A DNA stretch of 64,000 nucleotides, taken from contig NZ_CP121695.1 of NCBI RefSeq assembly GCF_029761915.1, forward strand, positions 9,267,501 through 9,331,500, written 5' to 3'. Below the pieces are notes generated by a model. The model ran no database searches, was not told the origin of the DNA, and worked only from the letters and a program-made list of their open reading frames with translations. Each line of letters begins with the position of its first letter. The first letter of the stretch is position 1. A program made the position numbers and the translations under genes. Source of the DNA: Bradyrhizobium sp. CB1650. GTDB taxonomy: Bacteria; Pseudomonadota; Alphaproteobacteria; Rhizobiales; Xanthobacteraceae. Positions 19,352-27,727 of this stretch are shown piece after piece.

Positions 19352-20488
19352 TCACAGCCCCATCTGTCTGCTTGCGAGATCCTTCATGATCTCCTCGGTG
19401 CCGCCGCCGATGGCGTTGACCTTGACCTCGCGGTAGATGCGCTCGGCCTTGATGCCGCGCATGAAGCCGGCGCCGCCGAAGATCTGCACCGCTTCGGAGG
19501 CGCAGAACGCCATGGTCTGCGTCGCCTGGTTCTTCATCATGCAGATTTCCGCGACCGGGCTTTCGCCCTGCTCCAGCCGCCAGGCCAGCATTTCCAGCAT
19601 CGCCTGGCTTGCTGCGACCTTCTGCGCCATGTCGACGATCTTGTGGCGGATCACCTGATGTTGTGCGAGCGGCTTGCCGAAGGTCTTGCGCTCCTTGGCG
19701 TAGGCAATCGCCTCATAGACGCAGACCCGCGCGAAGGCGGTGCAGCTCGCCGCCATGCCCATGCGCTCGCTGTTGAAGTTCTGCATGATGATCTTGAAGC
19801 CCTGGCCCTCCTCACCGATCAGATTCTCGGCCGGCACGCGGCATTCGTCGAAATGCAGCGTCGCGGTATCGGAGGCCCACCAGCCCATCTTCTTGAGCTT
19901 GGTTCGCGACAGGCCGGGGCTGCCGCCCTCGATCAGGAGCAGGCTGACGCCGCCGGCGCCCTCGCCGCCGGTGCGCACCGCAACGGTCAGATAGTCGGCG
20001 CGCACGCCGGAGGTGATGAAAGTCTTCTCGCCGCTCACGACGTAGTGATCACCGTCGCGCCGCGCCCTGGTACGCAAGTTGGCCACATCTGAGCCGCCGC
20101 TCGGCTCGGTAATGGCGAGCGCGGAAATCTTCTCCCCGGTGAGAATTTGCGGCAGCACTCTCGCCTTGATCTCCGGCCGCGCCGCACGCGCAATCGGCGG
20201 CGAGCCGATGGTGTGACTCATCAGGCTCGCACTGACGCCGCCTGCCCCGGCGCGCGCAAGCTCTTGGCTCGCTACGATCTTCATGAACTGGTCGGCCGGA
20301 ATGCCGCCATATTCCTCGGGGAATCCCAGCCCCAACAGCCCGATTTCGGCGGCCTTGCGATAGAGAACGCGCGGGAATTCGCCGGCCTCATCCCATTCGT
20401 GGGCGTAAGGCTCGATCTCCTTCTCGACAAAGCGGCGCATCACGTCGCGGAAGGCGTCATGCTCGGCGGTGTAGAACGGGCTCTTCAT
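19352..20488 (-). CDS. Acyl-CoA dehydrogenase family protein
   Basis: A 378-residue acyl-CoA dehydrogenase, distinct in sequence from its neighbour. It has ALAITEPSGGSDVANLRTRA and FITSGVRADYLTVAVRTGG in the middle domain and QIFGGAGFMRGIKAERIYREVKVNAIGGGTEE at the C-terminus, with the catalytic base region expected there. The start at 20488 gives the usual compact N-terminus (KSPFYTAEHDAFRD) and drops a 14-residue in-frame extension. It is the first gene of the minus-strand island. The divergent acyl-CoA ligase gene begins about 270 bases away, so both may share a control region. Confidence 0.93.
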   Translation of the reverse strand: MKSPFYTAEHDAFRDVMRRFVEKEIEPYAHEWDEAGEFPRVLYRKAAEIGLLGLGFPEEYGGIPADQFMKIVASQELARAGAGGVSASLMSHTIGSPPIARAARPEIKARVLPQILTGEKISALAITEPSGGSDVANLRTRARRDGDHYVVSGEKTFITSGVRADYLTVAVRTGGEGAGGVSLLLIEGGSPGLSRTKLKKMGWWASDTATLHFDECRVPAENLIGEEGQGFKIIMQNFNSERMGMAASCTAFARVCVYEAIAYAKERKTFGKPLAQHQVIRHKIVDMAQKVAASQAMLEMLAWRLEQGESPVAEICMMKNQATQTMAFCASEAVQIFGGAGFMRGIKAERIYREVKVNAIGGGTEEIMKDLASRQMGL

Positions 20489-20758
20489 TGCGCTTTCGCC
20501 TCGCTGATGGCGATTCGTCTCATCCACCATGGCCGGAACATTGGCGGCTCACTTGCGCGGAGTGGCTGGCCCGGCGGAGCTGCTCCGAGCAGGCCACGAC
20601 CTAGCAACTGAACGCAAGACAGTTTTCGTCCCGCGCGGACCAACTCCGGATCAAAAAAGACGTGGTGCACAAACTCCGGCGGGCCTCCCAGGGCCACGCC
20701 GGGCATGGTGCACGGCAATAGGAATACAGGCGGCACACGACCGCCGAGGGAGGGATTT
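20489..20758. promoter_or_regulatory. Divergent intergenic region between acyl-CoA dehydrogenase and acyl-CoA ligase genes
   Basis: About 270 bases separate two divergently transcribed catabolic genes, a layout in which a single regulator (perhaps the AraC protein encoded nearby) often acts on both sides. No clear operator palindrome stands out. The GAGGGAGGGA near 20747-20753 is the ribosome site of the ligase gene. Confidence 0.4.
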
Positions 20759-22312
20759 TTGGCCGTTCGCTACTACGACTGGATCGCCCATCATGCCCGC
20801 CGCACACCTGGCAAGGTCGCGGTCGTCGACCTCGCGAGCGAGCGCCGATTCACCTATTCGCAGCTCGATACGCGCATCTCGCGTCTTGCCTCGTTTCTGC
20901 GCGACACGCTGAATATCTCGCGCGGCGACCGCGCCGCGGTGCTGGCGCTGAACACGACGGACACGCTGGAAGTGCAGTTCGCCTGCGGCCGGCTCGGCGC
21001 CATCTTCGTGCCGCTCAACACCCGCCTCACCGTTCCCGAGCTCCAGTTCATCGTCGGCGATTGCGCGCCGAAGGTGATGATCCACGACACCGATCTCGCC
21101 GAGACCGCCCTCACCGTCGCGAAGCTCTGCGGCGTCGCCTCGAGCCTGCTGCTCGGCGCAGGCGGCTCCTATGAGGGAGGCATCGCCGCCGCCAAGCCGC
21201 TCGACCGAATCGAGGAGGTCACCCTCGATGAGGTCTCGACCATCATGTACACGTCGGGCACCACGGGTCACCCGAAGGGCGCGACCATCACCCATGGCAT
21301 GACGTTCTGGAATTGCGTCAATCTCGGCGGTCCCGCCTGCATCGGTCCGTCCTCAGTGCTGCTCACCGTGCTGCCGCTGTTCCACACCGGCGGGCTGAAT
21401 TGCTACACCAATCCGGTGCTGCATGCCGGCGGCACCGTGCTGATCATGCGCGCCTTCGATCCGGGCACGGCGCTCGGCCTGATCAACGACCCTGCGCAGA
21501 GCATCAACGTGTTCTTCGGCGTGCCCGCGATCTACCAGTTCATGGCGCAGCATCCGGCCTTCGCGACGACCGATCTCAGCCGTCTCATTGTCGGCGGTGT
21601 CGGTGGCGCACCGATGCCGGTGCCGCTCTTGAAGGTGTGGGAGGCACGTGGCGTCGCGCTGCAGCAGGGCTACGGCATGACCGAGACCTCACCGGCCGTG
21701 CTGGTGCTCGATCGCGAAGATGCGGCGCGCAAGGCGGGCTCCGCCGGCAAACCGGTGCTGCACACGGAGGTACGCATCGTGCGGCCCGACGGCAGCGACG
21801 CCGATATTGGCGAGCTCGGTGAGCTCTGGGTGAAGGGACCGAACATCACGCCGGGCTACTGGAACAGACCGGAGGCGAACAAATCCTCCTTCACCGACGG
21901 CTGGCTGCACACCGGCGATGCGACGCGCGTCGACGAGGAAGGTTTTTACTACATCATCGACCGCTGGAAGGACATGTACATTTCCGGCGGCGAGAACGTC
22001 TATCCGGCCGAGGTCGAGAACGTCCTGCATCAGATCGCGGCGATCGCGGAAGCCGCCGTGATCGGAATTCCCGACCCGCAATGGGGCGAGGTCGGCCTGG
22101 CCATCGTCGCAGTCAAGCCGGGCGAGAAGCTCACCGAGGCCGACGTGTTCGCGCACTGCGCCGCCAATCTCGCACGCTTCAAATGTCCGCGTCAGGTTCG
22201 CTTCGTGCCTGCGCTACCGCGAAACGCCACCGGTAAGATCCACAAGCCGACCTTGCGCAAGGAATTCTCCGTGGCCTCCGAAACCGACAAGGTCAAGGTC
22301 ACCACCGCCTGA
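20759..22312 (+). CDS. AMP-forming acyl-CoA synthetase / long-chain fatty acid-CoA ligase family
   Basis: A 517-residue ANL-superfamily ligase that activates a carboxylic acid to its CoA ester through an acyl-AMP. Seen: the P-loop-like MYTSGTTGHPKGA, QQGYGMTETSP, the hinge/adenylate motif GWLHTGDATRVDEEGFYYIIDRWKDMYISGGENVYP, and the C-terminal catalytic Lys in NATGKIHK. The TTG at 20759 has GAGGGAGGGA well placed upstream. An ATG at 20705 in frame would add 18 residues and is an alternative. It is divergent from the acyl-CoA dehydrogenase island and is followed by a strong hairpin terminator. It probably supplies the CoA ester consumed by that island. Confidence 0.9.
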   Translation: MAVRYYDWIAHHARRTPGKVAVVDLASERRFTYSQLDTRISRLASFLRDTLNISRGDRAAVLALNTTDTLEVQFACGRLGAIFVPLNTRLTVPELQFIVGDCAPKVMIHDTDLAETALTVAKLCGVASSLLLGAGGSYEGGIAAAKPLDRIEEVTLDEVSTIMYTSGTTGHPKGATITHGMTFWNCVNLGGPACIGPSSVLLTVLPLFHTGGLNCYTNPVLHAGGTVLIMRAFDPGTALGLINDPAQSINVFFGVPAIYQFMAQHPAFATTDLSRLIVGGVGGAPMPVPLLKVWEARGVALQQGYGMTETSPAVLVLDREDAARKAGSAGKPVLHTEVRIVRPDGSDADIGELGELWVKGPNITPGYWNRPEANKSSFTDGWLHTGDATRVDEEGFYYIIDRWKDMYISGGENVYPAEVENVLHQIAAIAEAAVIGIPDPQWGEVGLAIVAVKPGEKLTEADVFAHCAANLARFKCPRQVRFVPALPRNATGKIHKPTLRKEFSVASETDKVKVTTA

Positions 22313-22313
22313 C

Positions 22314-22346
22314 GAAGGCGCCCCTTCGCGGGCGCTTCTGTTTTTC
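22314..22346 (+). terminator. Rho-independent terminator after the acyl-CoA ligase gene
   Basis: The arms GAAGGCGCCC and GGGCGCTTC pair with a single bulge around a short CTTCGC loop and are followed by TGTTTTT. It begins two bases after the ligase stop, so the ligase and the following binding-protein gene are probably separate transcripts or attenuated. Confidence 0.75.
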
Positions 22347-22388
22347 TGACGTGCCTGTCCCCACACCAAAAAGAAACAAGGAATTTTC

Positions 22389-23612
22389 ATGAACAACAAG
22401 AAACTCTCCCTGCTTGCCGCCGCAATCGCCTTGACGTTGCTCACTGCCCCGAGCGCCTACGCCCAGAAGAAATACGACACGGGCGCCGGCGACGCCGAGA
22501 TCAGAATAGGCAATGTCGAGGCCTATTCCGGCCCGGCGTCCGCCTACGGCATCATCGGCAAGACCGAGGAAGCCTATTTCAAGATGATCAACGAGCAGGG
22601 CGGCATCAACGGCCGCAAGATCAACTGGATCTCCTACGATGACGCCTATTCGCCGCCCAAGACGGTGGAGCAGATCCGCAAGCTGATCGAGAGCGACGAG
22701 GTCTTCCTGGTATTCAATGCGCTGGGCACGCCTACCCAGACCGCCGTTCAGAAATATCATAACGCCAAGAAGGTGCCGCAGCTCTTCCTCGCCACCGGCG
22801 CCAGCAAGTGGAATGATCCGAAGGGCTTCCCGTGGACCATGGGTTTCCAGCCGAGCTATCGGGTCGAGGCACGCGTCTTCGCCAAATACATCCTGCAAGC
22901 CAAGCCCGACGCCAAGGTCGCGATTTTCTATGCCAATGACGATTTCGGCAAGGATTACGTCGCCGGCATCAAGGAGATCTTCGGCGACAAGGCGTCCTCG
23001 CTGATCGTCGCGGAAGAGAGCTACGAGACCACCGAACCCTCCATCGACTCCCACATCGTCAAGCTGAAGGGCACCGGCGCCAACGTCTTCGTCAACATCG
23101 CGACGCCGAAATTCGCAGCACAAGCGATCAAGAAGATCGCCGAGCTCGAGTGGAAGCCGATGCAGGTGATGACCGACGTCTCGATCTCGATCGGCGCGGT
23201 GATGCAGCCTGCGGGCCTGCAAGCGTCCGAAGGCGTGCTGTCGGCGACCTATCTGAAGGATGCATCCGACCCGCAATGGAAAGACGATGCGGGCATGAAG
23301 AAATTCATGGCTTTCATCGAAAAATACATGCCGGGCGCCAACATCTCCGACATCAACCTCGTCTACGGCTACGCCGCCGCGCAGACCATGGTGCAGGTGC
23401 TGAAGCAGTCCGGGGACGAATTGACCCGGGACAACGTGATGAAGCAGGCCGCGAGCCTGAAGGACTTTGCCCCCGACGTTCTGATTCCCGGCATAAAGAT
23501 CAACACCTCGCCGAGCGACTTCGCCCCGATCGAACAGCTCAAGATGATTCAGTTCAAGGGCGGCAAGTGGGACCTGATCGGCGACGTCATCAGCGCCGAA
23601 ACCGGCGGCTAG
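22389..23612 (+). CDS. LivK-type ABC transporter substrate-binding protein (orphan)
   Basis: A 407-residue periplasmic binding protein of the Leu/Ile/Val-binding (peripla_BP_6) family. The signal peptide MNNKKLSLLAAAIALTLL is followed by a likely cleavage site at AYAQKK. The mature protein begins IRIGNVEAYSGPASAYG and has NEQGGINGRKINW, the typical first-lobe sequence. No permease or ATPase gene is adjacent, since the gene is flanked by two terminators. It may therefore use the LivH/LivM-G-F importer at the start of the window or one elsewhere. The position next to the acyl-CoA ligase suggests that it binds a carboxylic acid fed to the catabolic island, which remains an inference. Confidence 0.92.
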   Translation: MNNKKLSLLAAAIALTLLTAPSAYAQKKYDTGAGDAEIRIGNVEAYSGPASAYGIIGKTEEAYFKMINEQGGINGRKINWISYDDAYSPPKTVEQIRKLIESDEVFLVFNALGTPTQTAVQKYHNAKKVPQLFLATGASKWNDPKGFPWTMGFQPSYRVEARVFAKYILQAKPDAKVAIFYANDDFGKDYVAGIKEIFGDKASSLIVAEESYETTEPSIDSHIVKLKGTGANVFVNIATPKFAAQAIKKIAELEWKPMQVMTDVSISIGAVMQPAGLQASEGVLSATYLKDASDPQWKDDAGMKKFMAFIEKYMPGANISDINLVYGYAAAQTMVQVLKQSGDELTRDNVMKQAASLKDFAPDVLIPGIKINTSPSDFAPIEQLKMIQFKGGKWDLIGDVISAETGG

Positions 23613-23644
23613 CGGGGGCTGGCTCCCGCAGTACTTTGATCGAA

Positions 23645-23675
23645 CGAATGGCGGCCGATGGGCCGCCATTCTTTT
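23645..23675 (+). terminator. Rho-independent terminator after the orphan binding-protein gene
   Basis: A perfect hairpin, GAATGGCGGCC paired with GGCCGCCATTC around a GATG-sized loop, followed by TTTT. It lies 33 bases after the TAG of the binding-protein gene and just before the convergent XRE regulator gene ends at 23696. Confidence 0.85.
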
Positions 23676-23695
23676 GAGCAAGGCGATGCCGGCAT

Positions 23696-24466
23696 CTAGG
23701 CGGGCAGGAACAGCGCGAAGGGTTCCTCGACCGTGCGCCGCAGGTGATCCCGATACAGCTTGTAATTGGCGTGGTCGGGCGCGATCCGGCCCACCGCGGG
23801 ATCGCCGATGTTTCGCGCGGGGACATAGGCGATCGGCGCCGCGATCGGCGTCAGTTGCGAGCCCGGACCGGCGCGGAGCGTCGAGATGATGCCGTACATC
23901 TCGCCGGCGACGGTCGGCCGCGACACCGTGATGACGCGGTGCTGGCCGTGCTTGATGATGACGAGATAGATGAAGCCGGACTGGTGCGGCACCGCGACCT
24001 CGCCGGTGTGCTCATAAGCGGCATCGGTCCGCTCGCCCTCGCGGAAGACGAGCGAGGACACTTTCGGCTCCCACAGGATCTCGGTGCGGTAGGCGAAGAT
24101 CGCGTCCTTGGCGCCGAATGACGGCCGCAGCGTGATGTAGACGTCTTCCAGCCAGGTCACCGCGCGATGCGAATAGGAGCCGAGGCTGTCGGGCGCGACA
24201 TCGTTGCCGGCCGAAGGCGCCGCCACGACAGCGCTCTTGCGCAGGGACACGCCAAGCGCCTGCTCGAGCCGCACGGTCGTCGCCAGCGTGAACGGGCGGC
24301 GACCGCCAAGCACCTTCTCCAGCGTCGACAGGCTGAGCTTGGCCTGCTCGGCCAGCGCCTGGCGGGAGATCCGGCGTTTTGCCAGCTCCTCGCGAATGGT
24401 CTCGGCGATCTCGCGGCTTTGCTCGTCCGAAAGCTGTTTATCGTTGAGTTTATCCTGCGTCTGCAT
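23696..24466 (-). CDS. XRE-family transcriptional regulator
   Basis: A 256-residue DNA-binding protein. Residues about 20-77 form an XRE helix-turn-helix (ETIREELAKRRISRQALAEQAKLSLSTLEK, with the typical GGRRPFTLATTVRLEQALG helix after it). The C-terminal 170 residues form a separate domain with YITLRPSF, RTEILWEPKVSSLVFREG and a repeated beta pattern, which might sense a ligand or protein. The start is the ATG at 24466. The upstream in-frame continuation is antisense to the vWA gene and is not coding. The gene diverges from the vWA/sortase pair with about 190 bases between starts, so it is a plausible regulator of that pair, but this is not shown by any operator. Confidence 0.82.
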   Translation of the reverse strand: MQTQDKLNDKQLSDEQSREIAETIREELAKRRISRQALAEQAKLSLSTLEKVLGGRRPFTLATTVRLEQALGVSLRKSAVVAAPSAGNDVAPDSLGSYSHRAVTWLEDVYITLRPSFGAKDAIFAYRTEILWEPKVSSLVFREGERTDAAYEHTGEVAVPHQSGFIYLVIIKHGQHRVITVSRPTVAGEMYGIISTLRAGPGSQLTPIAAPIAYVPARNIGDPAVGRIAPDHANYKLYRDHLRRTVEEPFALFLPA

Positions 24467-24652
24467 CGTCAACCCTGCTCCATGGAGCCATTCTAGCAGG
24501 GCGGACAAATCAGCACAAAACCGCACGGGGCCGTCGCTGCCGCCGCGCGGCCCGGCCGGCCGCGGCGGAACATTGCCGATCATTCTGCTCGCGAAATCGG
24601 CCTCTCCCGGCGGAAGGTCAGGGCCAGCAAACATGCTTCGGGAGAAGGCCAA

Positions 24653-26914
24653 ATGGATACCTACGACGCGTTCGACAACGATGAACACCCCATGCTGGGC
24701 AGGTTGATCAAGCTCGGACTGTTTCTTCTCGTGCAGGGCATCGCGGTGATCCTGGTCGGCTTCGTCGCCCTGCTCGTCAGCTTCGAGCCGGGATGGTCGG
24801 CGACGGCGGAGCAGGCCAGCCTGCTCCAGCCCGGCGATGCCCGCTCCGGCACCCTGCTCCTGAAGGACGACGGCGCCTATACCGAAGCCATCCGCCTCGG
24901 TATCGATGTCGACATCACGGTGTCGGGCCCGACGCTGCGGGCTCGCATCACGCAAGCCTTCCGCAATCCGACCAAGGACTGGGTCGAGGCGACCTATGTC
25001 TATCCGCTCGCCACCGGCGGCGCCGTCGATACGCTGAAGATGGTGGTCGGCGACCGCATCATCGTCGGCGACATCAAGGAGCGGCAGCAGGCGCGCGCGA
25101 TCTACGAGCAGGCGCGACGTGCCGGCCAGAAAGCCGCGCTCACCGAACAGGAACGGCCGAACATCTTCACGAACTCGGTCGCCAATATCGGGCCCGGCGA
25201 GACCGTTCTGGTGCAGATCGAATATCAGGAGCCGGTGCGCCAGTCCGGTAACGAATATTCGCTGCGTGTGCCGCTGGTAGTCGGTCCCCGCTATAATCCG
25301 GCACCGATCGCGCAGAGCGTCGACTTCCGGCCCGACGGCTCCGGCTGGGGTGCGACAACGTCCGACCCGGTGCCGGACCGCGACCGGATCTCGCCGTCCG
25401 TGCTGAATCCTGCGACGACCGCAGCCGTCAACCCGACCAGCATCACGGTACATCTGAAGGCAGGTTTCGCGCTCGGCGAGGTGAAGAGCCATCACCACAA
25501 CGTCAAGGTCGAGCGCCCGGACAGTGCGACGCGTGTCGTCACGCTCGCCGACGGCACTGTCCCCGCGGACCGCGATTTCGAGCTGACCTGGACGCCGGCC
25601 GCTGAAAAAGCGCCATCGGTCGGGCTGTTCCGCGAGCATGTCGGCGATGCCGACTATTTGCTCGCCTTCGTCACGCCCCCCGCCGTCGACCAGGCCGCGC
25701 AAAAACCGTTGCCGCGCGAAGTGGTGTTCGTGATCGACAATTCGGGCTCGATGGGCGGCACCTCGATCGTTCAGGCCAAGGCGAGCCTGCTGTATGCCCT
25801 CGGCCGCCTCCAGCCGAGCGACCGTTTCAACGTCATCCGTTTCGACGACACCATGGACGTGCTGTTTCCGACATCTGTACCGGCTGACCCGGTGCATGTC
25901 GGTGAGGCGACTTCGTTCGTAGGCGCGTTGCAGGCCCGCGGCGGCACCGAGATGGTGCCGGCAATGCGCGCGGCACTGACCGACAGGCTCGGCGAGACCA
26001 ACATGGTCCGGCAGGTCGTGTTCCTCACCGACGGCGCGATCGGCAACGAGCAGCAATTGTTCGAAACCATCACGGCAATGCGCGGCCGCTCGCGCATCTT
26101 CATGGTCGGCATCGGGTCCGCTCCCAACACCTATCTGATGACGCGCGCCGCCGAGCTCGGCCGCGGCGCCTTCACCCATATTGGCTCGGTCGAGCAGGTC
26201 GAGGAGCGCATGCGCGGCCTGTTCGCCAAGTTGGAGAACCCGGCCGTGACCGGCCTCACCGCGAGATTCTCCGACGCCAAGGCAGATATCACGCCGGCGA
26301 TCATCCCCGACGTCTATCGCGACGAGCCGCTGGTGCTGGCGGCGAAGCTCGACAAGCTCGCGGGCGCGCTGGAGATCAACGGCCGTGTCGGCGACCGGCC
26401 GTGGTCGGTGACCTTGCCGCTGCGAAACGCCGCCGAGGGTAAGGGCCTGTCGAAGCTGTGGGCCAAGCGCAAGATCGGCGACGCCGAGGTGGCGCGCACG
26501 GTGCGGGAGATGACGCCGGAGGATGCCGACAAGGCGATCCTGGCGCTGGCGCTCGATCATCAGATCGTCACGCGGCTGACCAGTCTTGTCGCGGTCGACA
26601 AGACGCCGAGCCGCCCTGCGGGCGAGCCGCTCAAGCTCAGTGAGCTGCCGATCAACCTGCCGGCCGGCTGGGATTTCGAGAAGGTGTTTGGCGAGCGGCC
26701 GCAGGTGCCGACGCAACTCCGCGAGCGTCGTGCCGATGCAAGCGGTGAGCCGGCTGCAAGGCGGCCGACGCCTGCCACGCCCGACGCGATCCGCCTGCCC
26801 AAGACCGCAACCTCGGCCGAGCTGAAAATGATCGCGGGTCTGGCCCTGATCCTGCTCAGCCTGATCCTGTTCGTGTTCAACCGGCGTCAGCCCTTGCTCA
26901 CTGATGCCGCTTGA
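24653..26914 (+). CDS. VIT/vWA-domain surface protein with LPKTA sorting signal (proteobacterial sortase target)
   Basis: A 753-residue protein resembling the proteobacterial family of sortase-target vWA proteins. A hydrophobic helix near residues 18-43 serves as signal or anchor. A VIT domain (about 60-210) includes YVYPLATGGAVDTLKM and IKERQQARAIYEQARRAGQKAAL. The vWA domain (about 355-530) has the metal site DNSGS at 362-366. The C-terminus is a classic sorting signal: LPKTA at 715-719, a hydrophobic helix (IAGLALILLSLILFVF) and basic NRRQ. CGGGAGAAGG precedes the ATG. The sortase gene follows about 180 bases downstream. The protein is probably cleaved at LPKT|A and attached to an unknown envelope acceptor. 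Confidence 0.9.
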   Translation: MDTYDAFDNDEHPMLGRLIKLGLFLLVQGIAVILVGFVALLVSFEPGWSATAEQASLLQPGDARSGTLLLKDDGAYTEAIRLGIDVDITVSGPTLRARITQAFRNPTKDWVEATYVYPLATGGAVDTLKMVVGDRIIVGDIKERQQARAIYEQARRAGQKAALTEQERPNIFTNSVANIGPGETVLVQIEYQEPVRQSGNEYSLRVPLVVGPRYNPAPIAQSVDFRPDGSGWGATTSDPVPDRDRISPSVLNPATTAAVNPTSITVHLKAGFALGEVKSHHHNVKVERPDSATRVVTLADGTVPADRDFELTWTPAAEKAPSVGLFREHVGDADYLLAFVTPPAVDQAAQKPLPREVVFVIDNSGSMGGTSIVQAKASLLYALGRLQPSDRFNVIRFDDTMDVLFPTSVPADPVHVGEATSFVGALQARGGTEMVPAMRAALTDRLGETNMVRQVVFLTDGAIGNEQQLFETITAMRGRSRIFMVGIGSAPNTYLMTRAAELGRGAFTHIGSVEQVEERMRGLFAKLENPAVTGLTARFSDAKADITPAIIPDVYRDEPLVLAAKLDKLAGALEINGRVGDRPWSVTLPLRNAAEGKGLSKLWAKRKIGDAEVARTVREMTPEDADKAILALALDHQIVTRLTSLVAVDKTPSRPAGEPLKLSELPINLPAGWDFEKVFGERPQVPTQLRERRADASGEPAARRPTPATPDAIRLPKTATSAELKMIAGLALILLSLILFVFNRRQPLLTDAA

Positions 26915-26995
26915 GAGAGGAGCCCCCGACTCCTCTTCCTCGGCGCGCGCGGCTGCCCGTTCCCCCCACCGGCCGCGCGCGCCTCTTTCTCCAAC

Positions 26996-27080
26996 GTCGT
27001 GCGAGGAGCGAAGCGACGAAGCAATCCAGACCGCCGCCCAGGAGACACTCTGGATTGCTTCGCTTCGCTCGCAATGACGG
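26996..27080. repeat. Interspersed palindromic repeat (CAATCCAGA/TGGATTG family)
   Basis: Contains GAAGCGACGAAGCAATCCAG and CTCTGGATTGCTTCGCTTCG in inverted orientation and ends GCAATGACGG. It has landed between the sortase-target gene and the sortase gene, within what should be one transcript. Confidence 0.75.
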
Positions 27081-27093
27081 GAGAAGATGCATA

Positions 27094-27663
27094 ATGCCCC
27101 GCCTGATCTCACCGCTCATTCTTGCCATCATCGGCGCCATCCTGTTCGGCGACGGCGCTTACATCCATGCCAAGGCGTGGCTGGCGCAGGCGCTGCTGGA
27201 GCGCGCGTTCGACAGGAGCGTTGCGACCGGACAGCCGGTGAAACCATGGTCCTGGGCCGACACCTGGCCGGTCGCGCGGATCGAGGTGAAACGAATCGGC
27301 GCAAGCGCCATCGTGCTGGCAGGCACCAGCGGCCAGGCACTCGCCTTCGGGCCCGGCCATGTCGAGCAAACGCGCGATGCCGGCGAGCGTGGCGTTGCGG
27401 TCTATGCCGCACATCGTGACACACATTTCGGCTTCCTGCGCAATGTTGCGATCGGCGACGTGATCGAGATCACGCGCAGCGACGGCAAACGCTTTCGCTA
27501 TCGCGCGGACTCCTCGGCCGTAGTCCGTTTCGACGCGTCAGGCATCGATCCCGCAACACAGGATTTTGAACTGGTGCTCACGACTTGCTGGCCGTTCGAC
27601 GCCGTCACGTCCGGTCCCGAGCGCTACGTCCTGCATGCCACCCTGATCGGGAGCGGCGGATAG
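27094..27663 (+). CDS. Sortase (proteobacterial type)
   Basis: A 189-residue membrane-anchored transpeptidase. A hydrophobic helix lies at about 5-20. The catalytic domain has the three sortase residues H107 (YAAHRDTHFGF), C165 (LVLTTCWPF) and R177 (GPERYVL), in the usual order and spacing. Sortases cut the LPxT motif of a substrate and join it to an amine. The start at 27094 follows GGGAGAAG and gives a short N-terminal anchor. A longer in-frame extension runs into the repeat and is rejected. It pairs with the LPKTA vWA protein just upstream. Single-substrate sortase pairs of this sort are known in Gram-negative bacteria, but their role is unresolved. Confidence 0.92.
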   Translation: MPRLISPLILAIIGAILFGDGAYIHAKAWLAQALLERAFDRSVATGQPVKPWSWADTWPVARIEVKRIGASAIVLAGTSGQALAFGPGHVEQTRDAGERGVAVYAAHRDTHFGFLRNVAIGDVIEITRSDGKRFRYRADSSAVVRFDASGIDPATQDFELVLTTCWPFDAVTSGPERYVLHATLIGSGG

Positions 27664-27727
27664 ATTTGTCATCCGCGCCATCCCATGGGATGCTGCCGGT
27701 CGAAATCGCTTGCGATCGGATCCGACA

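Noticed and set aside
20489..20758. Extra small genes in the divergent region
   Set aside because: Short frames there are Arg- and Pro-rich, lack ribosome sites and overlap the starts of the flanking genes.
23696..27112. A very long open frame on the minus strand over the vWA gene (about 1138 codons)
   Set aside because: Apart from the XRE gene at its downstream end, the stretch is antisense to a well-supported gene. It is explained by GC-rich third positions that remove stops from the other strand.
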